NCBI RefSeq assembly: GCF_014207095.1
Contig: NZ_JACHBG010000001.1
Location: 310,001 to 374,000, forward strand
Source of the DNA: Martinezella lusitana
GTDB lineage: Bacteria > Pseudomonadota > Alphaproteobacteria > Rhizobiales > Rhizobiaceae
Length of the DNA: 64,000 bases
Direction: 5' to 3'
Below, piece after piece: positions 58,269-64,000 of the stretch. The notes under the pieces are model-generated. The model made no database searches, was not told the origin of the DNA, and worked only from the letters and a program-made list of their open reading frames with translations. Each line of letters starts with the position of its first letter. The first letter of the stretch is position 1. A program made the position numbers and the translations under genes.

Positions 58269-59261
58269 ATGCCCATATTGCTCACCCGTCGCCGCCTTGT
58301 GGCAGGTTCCGCTCTGCTTGCTCCTGCTCTGACGCTCGCTCCGAAAGCGCTTTTTGCCCAGGCCGCCACCACGCCCGCGCCTGCTCCTCAGGATAATACT
58401 GCAATGCCGTCAGACGGACAGTCGCCGGACGGCGATGGCGGCGCGCAGGGCAATACGCAGCTGACCGACGATGTCGACAAGCAATTGGCGGCCCTGGAGA
58501 AGAAGATCGGCGGACGACTTGGGGTCTCCGTCCTCGACACGGAGACCAATATTTCGCTCGGAAGCCGCGAAGAGGAACGGTTTCCCCTTTGCAGTACCTA
58601 CAAAGCTCTTGCCGTCGGCTTCGTGCTGGCGCGGGTCGATCAAGGGGTCGAAAAATTGGACCGCCGCGTCACCTACGGGAAAGACGTAGTGGTAACCTAT
58701 TCCCCGGAAACCGAGAAGCATGCCGGCACCGAGGGCATGACTGTCGCGGAACTCTGCGGCGCAGCGATCACGCTCAGCGACAACACCGCCGGCAATCTGC
58801 TGCTGGAAAGCTTTGGTGGTCCGGCGGCGCTCACGGCTTGGCTGCGTTCAACCGGCGACACGGAGACACGCCTCGATCGCAATGAGCCCGACGTCAACCA
58901 AGCGACCAAGGACGATCCGCGTGACACGACCACGCCCGATGCGATGCTGGATACGATCGGCCTCCTGACACTCGGCAACACGCTGTCGGAAACCTCCAGG
59001 GATCAACTGGTCAACTGGCTAGTCGGAAATACCACTGGAAATAATCGGCTGCGCGCAGGACTGCCCAAGGAATGGAAGATCGGCGACAAGACCGGCACCG
59101 GCAACAATGGCTCATATGCCGATATCGCCGTCATCTGGCCGCCGGAGCGCGGGCCGGTTCTGGTGACGACCTTTGTGGCGGAAACCACGGCGCCTGCCAA
59201 GGATGTGGAAGCGGCCTTCGCCGAGATCAGCAAAATCGTCGTCGGCATGGTCGGGCAGTAA
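58269..59261 (+). CDS. Class A beta-lactamase
   Basis: A 330-residue periplasmic serine enzyme that hydrolyses beta-lactams. The signal (LTRRRLVAGSALL) is twin-arginine-like. A long Pro/Ala/Gln/Gly-rich segment (residues 32-65) precedes the domain. Active-site elements are complete: S-T-Y-K at 109-112, S-D-N at 170-172, the omega-loop N-E-P-D-V-N at 205-210 with Glu206, and K-T-G at 274-276. A Cys directly before the active Ser and one in ELCGAAITL are present, but KTG is followed by TG rather than a Cys, so the disulfide of carbapenemase-type enzymes is absent. It stands alone; no AmpR-type regulator is nearby. Confidence 0.92.
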   Translation: MPILLTRRRLVAGSALLAPALTLAPKALFAQAATTPAPAPQDNTAMPSDGQSPDGDGGAQGNTQLTDDVDKQLAALEKKIGGRLGVSVLDTETNISLGSREEERFPLCSTYKALAVGFVLARVDQGVEKLDRRVTYGKDVVVTYSPETEKHAGTEGMTVAELCGAAITLSDNTAGNLLLESFGGPAALTAWLRSTGDTETRLDRNEPDVNQATKDDPRDTTTPDAMLDTIGLLTLGNTLSETSRDQLVNWLVGNTTGNNRLRAGLPKEWKIGDKTGTGNNGSYADIAVIWPPERGPVLVTTFVAETTAPAKDVEAAFAEISKIVVGMVGQ

Positions 59262-59344
59262 CGAAAATCCGCTAGATAAAACAAGGCGATGCGATCGAGA
59301 TGTGAATCAGGATCGCATCGCCTTCATGTAGCGTCGCAATAAGT

Positions 59345-59893
59345 TCAGACCAAGGACAAGGCCGAGGCTGCGCCGTCTGCTTCTTTCTCGCTGTCGCCAT
59401 CGGTGTTTCCGACGCCGAGCTTCTGCTTGATCTCAGCGGCAATCTGATCGGTAATCGCCTTTTGGTCTTCGGCCGATAATTGGCTGAAGGATTCTTCCGT
59501 CAGCCCGTGTGCTTCCAGATATTGCGCGCGGATTTTCTGCGCGGGCGTCATGTTCGCCCACTTGCTGAATTCGTCCAGAATGTCCTGGTTGGATTTCTTG
59601 GATGAAGCCGTCTTGCTGCTGCCGTCGATGGCGCTCGATCCATCGTCTTCTGCACCGCTGCCGTCGGCTGCCGAAGTCGACGTTGCGCCGATCTGGCTAA
59701 GCCAGAAAGCCGATGAAATTGAGGAGGGGATGCCGCTACTGGATGCGATCGACGGTCCCTGCGATTTGTCCTGCTGCTCGCCGTCATCAGGCAGGCTGAA
59801 GGGCGTGCTGTCGTCGGAATCCGCATCCTGCTGGTTGCTGCGGATCGGGGCGCTGAAATAGTTCTGGGTGCTGCCATGCACTTTCATCGTCAT
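59345..59893 (-). CDS. Hypothetical protein with Ser/Asp-rich low-complexity region
   Basis: A 182-residue protein. The first 105 residues are rich in Ser, Asp, Gly and Gln and probably disordered (for example SSSGIPSSISSAF and GAEDDGSSAIDGSSKTASS). The C-terminal part, DILDEFSKWANMTPAQKIRAQYLEAHGLTEESFSQLSAEDQKAITDQIAAEIKQKLG, is a short helical block of a type seen at the end of various rhizobial proteins. No signal peptide is recognised. GGGAGAC precedes ATG 59893 (MTMKVHG), with ATG 59887 as an alternative. Function unknown. Confidence 0.65.
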   Translation of the reverse strand: MTMKVHGSTQNYFSAPIRSNQQDADSDDSTPFSLPDDGEQQDKSQGPSIASSSGIPSSISSAFWLSQIGATSTSAADGSGAEDDGSSAIDGSSKTASSKKSNQDILDEFSKWANMTPAQKIRAQYLEAHGLTEESFSQLSAEDQKAITDQIAAEIKQKLGVGNTDGDSEKEADGAASALSLV

Positions 59894-59959
59894 GTCTCCC
59901 TATGGGTTGGCGCGACGATGACTCTCCAAGCCTGTCTGGGGCTTATGTCCTAAGTTGTG

Positions 59960-61465
59960 TCAGGTGCCGCAAAAGGTCTGCAGCACTCGTTCCGAGGGCA
60001 ACGGTGGCTCGGTGTAGGGTGCGAAGGCAGGCTGATCGTCATAGGGCTTGGCCAATACTTCCAGCAGCGCTTCGAACAGCGAGAAATCGTCGTCCTCGAC
60101 TGCAGCCTGGATCGCCTGTTCGATTCGATGGTTGCGCGGGATGAACGCCGGATTGACCTTTCGCATGGCACTCGCCCGTGCGCCGGATGACTGAGGGTCC
60201 CTGGCAAGGCGCTCGCGCCAGCGCGCAAGCCATGGCGCAACGGCTTGCGGATCGTGGAAGGTCGCCGCGAAATCGGTGACGTCCTCGTCGGCTGCAACGG
60301 AGGCGAGGCGGCGGAAGGTCAGTGTGAAATCCGCGCCTTGCTGCTGCATGATCGTCAACAGCGACTGGATGAGATCGAGATCGCCCTCCTCTTCACTTGC
60401 AAGGCCGATCTTGCCGCGCATGCCCGAGAGCCAGTGGGCCTGAAAGCGTTCGCCATAAGCTTTGATGACGGTATTCGCCAGTTCGATCGCCGTGTCGACG
60501 GATGGATCGATCAGCGGAATAAGCGTCTCACCGAGGCGTGCGAGATTCCATTGGCCGATCGCCGGCTGATTGGCATAGGCATAGCGGCCATTCCGGTCGA
60601 TGGAGGAGAAGACCGTCGCCGGATCATAGGCATCCATGAAGGCGCAGGGGCCGAAATCGATCGTCTCGCCAGACACGGTCATGTTGTCGGTGTTCATCAC
60701 GCCGTGAATGAAACCGACATGCAGCCAGCGCGCGATGAGCGTGGCCTGCCGCTCGGCCACGGCCTCCAGCAGCGCAAGATAGGGGTTCGCGCGGTCGCTG
60801 ATATCAGGATAATGGCGGCCAATGACATGATCGGCCAGAACCTTCAGATTGTCCGTGTCGCCGCGCGCCGCAAAAAACTGGAAGGTGCCGACGCGGATGT
60901 GGCTCGCCGCAACGCGCGTGAAAACGGCGCCCGGAAGCACTTCCTCGCGGTAGACAGGCTCGCCGGTGCTCACGGCCGCGAGTGCCCGCGTTGTCGGAAT
61001 GCCGAGAGCGTGCATGGCCTCGCTGACGATATATTCGCGCAGAACTGGGCCAATTGCGGCGCGTCCGTCACCGCGCCGTGAAAATGGCGTCGGTCCCGGG
61101 CCTTTGAGTTGGATGTCGCGGCGTCTACCGTTGCGGTCCTTGACTTCCCCGAGAAGGATCGCGCGCCCGTCGCCGAGTTGCGGCACGAAGTTGCCGAACT
61201 GATGCCCGGCATAGGCCATGGCGATCGGCCGCGCGCCTGGCAGCAGCTCGTTTCCGGAGAAGATCGCCGCAGCATCCAGCCTCAAGGCATCGACGTCGAG
61301 CCCGAGTTCCCGCGCCAGCAACTCGTTGAACTTGATCAGCTTCGGGGCTGCGACAGGCGTCGGGGCCTGATCCGCAAAGAATTGCGGCGGTAGGCGCGCA
61401 TAGCTGTTGTCGAAGGCGACGGGTGGCGCACGAAGTGCAGTATCATCGTGAAGAGGAGAGCTCAT
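59960..61465 (-). CDS. selO: Protein adenylyltransferase SelO (UPF0061)
   Basis: A 501-residue pseudokinase-fold enzyme that transfers AMP to protein Ser/Thr/Tyr and is linked to redox stress. Family text is strong: AMAYAGHQFGNFVPQLGDGRAILLGEV near residue 85, QLKGPGPTPFSRRGDGRAAIGPVLREY near 125, and GFIHGVMNTDNMTVSGETIDFGPCAFMD near 255, with the N-x-D-N and D-F-G residues that hold Mg and ATP. The start at 61465 (MSSPLHDDTAL) fits family length; no good ribosome-binding site is visible. The bacterial protein usually lacks the selenocysteine of the animal form, and here the C-terminus is FCGT. Confidence 0.92.
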   Translation of the reverse strand: MSSPLHDDTALRAPPVAFDNSYARLPPQFFADQAPTPVAAPKLIKFNELLARELGLDVDALRLDAAAIFSGNELLPGARPIAMAYAGHQFGNFVPQLGDGRAILLGEVKDRNGRRRDIQLKGPGPTPFSRRGDGRAAIGPVLREYIVSEAMHALGIPTTRALAAVSTGEPVYREEVLPGAVFTRVAASHIRVGTFQFFAARGDTDNLKVLADHVIGRHYPDISDRANPYLALLEAVAERQATLIARWLHVGFIHGVMNTDNMTVSGETIDFGPCAFMDAYDPATVFSSIDRNGRYAYANQPAIGQWNLARLGETLIPLIDPSVDTAIELANTVIKAYGERFQAHWLSGMRGKIGLASEEEGDLDLIQSLLTIMQQQGADFTLTFRRLASVAADEDVTDFAATFHDPQAVAPWLARWRERLARDPQSSGARASAMRKVNPAFIPRNHRIEQAIQAAVEDDDFSLFEALLEVLAKPYDDQPAFAPYTEPPLPSERVLQTFCGT

Positions 61466-61628
61466 GTGTATAAGGTAAGGTTGCTGAGGGGGAGGCGCAA
61501 GGCGCTTGTTCCAGGCAGGGTTTGACCTAGTTGGTTGACGGCCCGGGGATTTCGTCGGCGAACGAAGCAGTGGCGGTAAGGCCATATGAGCGCCGGCTGA
61601 AAATGCTTCGAAACACGGGGGAGAAAGC

Positions 61629-62006
61629 ATGCGTCTGAATCAAGTGACAGTGACGATGCCGGACTTGGATGCGGGATGGAGTTCCTACTCTACTCTTGGT
61701 CTCAAGCCTGTGGTCGATGCGCGCCCGCGATATGCACGTTTCGTCTGCCCGGATGGAAACAGTACATTCTCCCTGCATCAGGGCGAAGCAGACGGCGGCG
61801 GTACAACTGTTTACTTCGAGTGCGATAATCTGGATGAGGTGGTCCAAAGTCTCAAAGCGGCCGGTATCGGCTTCACAAGCGGGCCTGAAGACAAAAGCTG
61901 GCTCTGGCGTGAGGCCGAGTTGTTCGATCCAGGCGGGAACCGGGTCGTCCTTTATTTTGCGGGAACGAACCGGATAGACCCTCCTTGGCGGGTCGCATCA
62001 AAGTGA
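61629..62006 (+). CDS. VOC-family protein (glyoxalase/bleomycin-resistance type)
   Basis: A 125-residue single-module VOC protein. MRLNQVTVTMPDLDAGWSSYSTLGLKPVVDA is the first beta-alpha-beta, and WLWREAELFDPGGNRVVLYF the final strand with the metal-ligand Glu. The first ligand position is Gln/Thr rather than His, so metal binding is uncertain. Substrate unknown. GGGGGAGAAAGC precedes the ATG. It is divergent from selO and ends 12 bases before the stop of the convergent DUF1697 gene. Confidence 0.83.
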   Translation: MRLNQVTVTMPDLDAGWSSYSTLGLKPVVDARPRYARFVCPDGNSTFSLHQGEADGGGTTVYFECDNLDEVVQSLKAAGIGFTSGPEDKSWLWREAELFDPGGNRVVLYFAGTNRIDPPWRVASK

Positions 62007-62018
62007 TGCTGCGCGTCC

Positions 62019-62540
62019 CTATCTCGCCTCCAGCTCGCGCGCCATCTCCGCGAGTTTCCGTACCGTGTTGAGATTTCTCGATGTACCTGCCTTCAGCGCC
62101 GGCAGCTTCAGTTTCGAGCGTCCGGAACCATCAGGATAATGCACATAGATTTCGCGGCCGGCGATATGCACTTCCTCGCCGCCGGGTGCCACGAGCTTGT
62201 CCAGCGCATCCTTCGGCGGTTCATCCGGCAGGAAGCTGACGAGCAGATAGTTTGGCTTGGCATGCGGAAAGGGCGAATTGTCGGCCGCATGTTCCAGTTC
62301 CTGGCAGCTACGCAGGATGACGCCCGGAGAGCTTCCCATCTTGCGCGCCAGTGCCTCTTCAAGTCGTGCCTGCACCTTTGCCTCGCCCTCGTCGGAGCGA
62401 AAGAGCACATTGCCGCTCTGGATATAGGTCTTCACGTCGGTGAGGCCGATCTCCTCGCAGAGCGCCTTGAGTTCTGCCATCGGCAATGCGCCGGTGCCGC
62501 CGACATTGACGGCACGCAGCAGGGCCACAAAGACTGCCAT
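62019..62540 (-). CDS. DUF1697 family protein
   Basis: A 173-residue cytoplasmic protein. FVALLRAVNVGGTGALPMAELKALCEEIGLTDVKTYIQSGNVLF is the diagnostic DUF1697 opening (R-x-V-N-V-G-G ... Y-I-Q-S-G-N-V-x-F), and SRNLNTVRKLAEMA the usual end (R-N-x-x-T). The function of this family is unknown. It ends up 20 bp from the stop of the S9 peptidase gene upstream on the same strand, so co-transcription is likely. Confidence 0.87.
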   Translation of the reverse strand: MAVFVALLRAVNVGGTGALPMAELKALCEEIGLTDVKTYIQSGNVLFRSDEGEAKVQARLEEALARKMGSSPGVILRSCQELEHAADNSPFPHAKPNYLLVSFLPDEPPKDALDKLVAPGGEEVHIAGREIYVHYPDGSGRSKLKLPALKAGTSRNLNTVRKLAEMARELEAR

Positions 62541-62560
62541 TCGCTCCTCCCGACTTCAGC

Positions 62561-64000
62561 CTACATCTTGCCCGCGACCTTGATGGCGAAGGAATATTCA
62601 AAGGCCACTTCCTCCAGACGCTGGAAACGGCCGGATGCGCCGCCATGGCCGGCATCCATATTCGTCTTCAGCAGGATGGGCGCGTCGCCCGTCGTCTTGT
62701 CACGCAGCTTGGCAACCCACTTGGCCGGTTCCCAATAGGTGACGCGCGGGTCGGTGAGCCCACCGAGCGCGAGGATAGGCGGATAGGCCTTCTCGCCGAC
62801 ATTGTCATAGGGGCTGTAGGCGGCGATCTGCTCATACTCTTGCTTGCTGTCGATCGGGTTGCCCCATTCCGGCCATTCCGGCGGCGTCAGCGGCAAGGTG
62901 TCGTCGAGCATAGTGTTGAGCACGTCGACGAAAGGCACGGCGGCAATGACGCCGGCGAATTTCTCCGGCGCCATGTTGGCGATTGCGCCCATCAGCATGC
63001 CGCCTGCCGACCCGCCCTCGGCGATGATCTTCGCGTAAGAGGTGAACTTCTCTTGATTCAGATAGTCGGCAGCCGCGATGAAGTCCTTGAAGGTGTTGGT
63101 CTTCTTCGCCATCTTGCCGTCTTCGTACCAGGCAAAGCCCTTATCCTTGCCGCCGCGGATATGGGCGATGGCATAGACGAAGCCGCGATCGGCAAGCGAC
63201 AGGCAGTTGGTGTTGAAGCCGGCCGGAATGGTGATGCCGTAAGCGCCGTAGCCATAGAGCAGGCAGGGCGCAGTGCCGTCGAGTGGCGTGTCTTTGCGAT
63301 AAAGCAGCGTCACCGGCACTGTTTCGCCGTCCCAGGCGGGCGCGAAGACGCGGCGCGTGATGTAGTCTGCGGGGTTGTGGCCCGAGGGCACTTCCTGCGT
63401 CTTCAACAGCGTGCGCTCGCGCGTCACCATGTTGTAGTCGAAAAGCTGGCTCGGCGTCGTCATCGAAGAGTAGGAGAAGCGGATGACGTCGGTATCGTAT
63501 TCCGCAGCCCCCTGCAGGCCGAGCGAATAGGCCTCTTCCTCGAAGGCGATGGAATGTTCTTCGCCAGTGCGGCGATCGCGGATGACGATGCGCGGCAGGC
63601 CATCCTTGCGCTCCAGCCAGATGAGGTGGCGCGCGTAAGCCATGTGGTTGAGGATCAGCGTGCCCGGCTTGTGAGCCACCACTTCGCGCCAATTTTCCTT
63701 ACCCGGTCTGTCGGCCGGCGTTTCCATGATCTTGAAATCCTTGGCGTCGCCGTCGTTGGTCAGGATGTAGAAGACGTCGCCACCTTCGGTGAGCTCATAT
63801 TCGATCCCCGTTTCGCGCACGGCGACCACCTTCGGCTCGGCGGTCAAGTCGGAAGTCGCGATGATGCGATATTCGCTGGTCTCGTGGTCGTGGATGTCGA
63901 TGAAGATGTAGTCATCGAGCAGCGAGCCGCCGACGCCCATGAAGAAGCCTGCATCCTCCTCTTCGTAGACGAGCCGGTCCTGCGATTGCGGCGTGCCGAG
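62561..64000 (-). CDS. ptrB: Oligopeptidase B / prolyl oligopeptidase family S9A, 3' part
   Basis: The gene runs off the end of the window; about 480 C-terminal residues are visible. The beta-propeller part is seen in FFMGVGGSLLDDYIFIDIHDHETSEYRI and similar blocks, and the catalytic hydrolase domain starts near LLYGYGAYGITIPAGFN. The triad is visible: Ser in IIAEGGSAGGMLMGA, Asp in LGGLTDPRVTYWEP, and His in MDAGHGGASGRF. The GYGAYG, AHIRGG and GGSAGGM blocks are typical of oligopeptidase B, which cuts after basic residues in short peptides. It is the upstream partner of DUF1697. Confidence 0.9.
   Translation of the reverse strand, partial: LGTPQSQDRLVYEEEDAGFFMGVGGSLLDDYIFIDIHDHETSEYRIIATSDLTAEPKVVAVRETGIEYELTEGGDVFYILTNDGDAKDFKIMETPADRPGKENWREVVAHKPGTLILNHMAYARHLIWLERKDGLPRIVIRDRRTGEEHSIAFEEEAYSLGLQGAAEYDTDVIRFSYSSMTTPSQLFDYNMVTRERTLLKTQEVPSGHNPADYITRRVFAPAWDGETVPVTLLYRKDTPLDGTAPCLLYGYGAYGITIPAGFNTNCLSLADRGFVYAIAHIRGGKDKGFAWYEDGKMAKKTNTFKDFIAAADYLNQEKFTSYAKIIAEGGSAGGMLMGAIANMAPEKFAGVIAAVPFVDVLNTMLDDTLPLTPPEWPEWGNPIDSKQEYEQIAAYSPYDNVGEKAYPPILALGGLTDPRVTYWEPAKWVAKLRDKTTGDAPILLKTNMDAGHGGASGRFQRLEEVAFEYSFAIKVAGKM

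Overview
The window is a gene-dense, high-GC chromosomal segment from an alphaproteobacterium, most likely Rhizobium or a close relative in the Rhizobiaceae. The evidence is a set of rhizobial features: the twin-arginine beta-helix family TIGR03808, OhrR/Ohr, short SD-led conserved small ORFs, tandem L,D-transpeptidases, and several copies of the imperfect hairpin repeats scattered through rhizobial intergenic DNA. No rRNA, tRNA, CRISPR array, prophage or complete insertion sequence was seen.

Layout. 1-9.1 kb: end of a quinone oxidoreductase-like gene, an MFS exporter with a divergent Cys-rich regulator, an asparaginase, a DUF2127 membrane protein, a DeoR regulator divergent from a DUF4406 protein, two glutathione S-transferases and a LysR regulator. 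9.4-19.9 kb: the metabolic core. A fused indolepyruvate ferredoxin oxidoreductase-type enzyme is followed by a leucine/isovalerate catabolic operon (ivd, mccB, a RidA-like gene, mccA, mvaB, liuC), with translational coupling at its 3' end. 19.9-27.9 kb: a Tat-exported beta-helix protein, a nitrilase-superfamily amidase, a DNA-repair pair (MBL exonuclease and ATP-dependent ligase), a Tat-exported hydrolase and two tandem L,D-transpeptidases. 28-34.1 kb: ohrR/ohr, a RES-Xre toxin-antitoxin pair, a MarR/DUF899 divergent pair, a VOC protein and a HerA-like ATPase. 34.4-43.5 kb: a metallophosphoesterase-nitrilase pair, a lipoprotein gene lying between the zwf 3' end and a diverged partial copy of it, an orphan zwf, tam, a TerC-CBS-CorC fusion and a zinc alcohol dehydrogenase. 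43.7-64 kb: a branched-chain aminotransferase, acetyltransferases, an MdtG-like exporter, Fe-type superoxide dismutase, a WYL regulator/LysE exporter pair, two cytochromes c, a MerR metal sensor beside a decayed FrmR-type regulator, a class A beta-lactamase, SelO and the 3' part of an oligopeptidase B gene.

How the genes work together. The leucine block is the clearest pathway: isovaleryl-CoA goes through methylcrotonyl-CoA, methylglutaconyl-CoA and HMG-CoA to acetoacetate and acetyl-CoA. The window holds no branched-chain ketoacid dehydrogenase, so the upstream 2-oxoacid oxidoreductase is a candidate supplier. Stress defence recurs: Ohr, SodB, GSTs, SelO, DUF899 and drug exporters. Most regulators are divergent from the gene they probably control, and several have clear palindromes in the shared intergenic region.

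Most worth a second look: the zwf-tail duplication around the lipoprotein gene, the hairpin repeats whose copies show compensatory changes, the metallophosphoesterase-nitrilase pair, the oxidoreductase-leu catabolic linkage, and the two frameshifted small genes.
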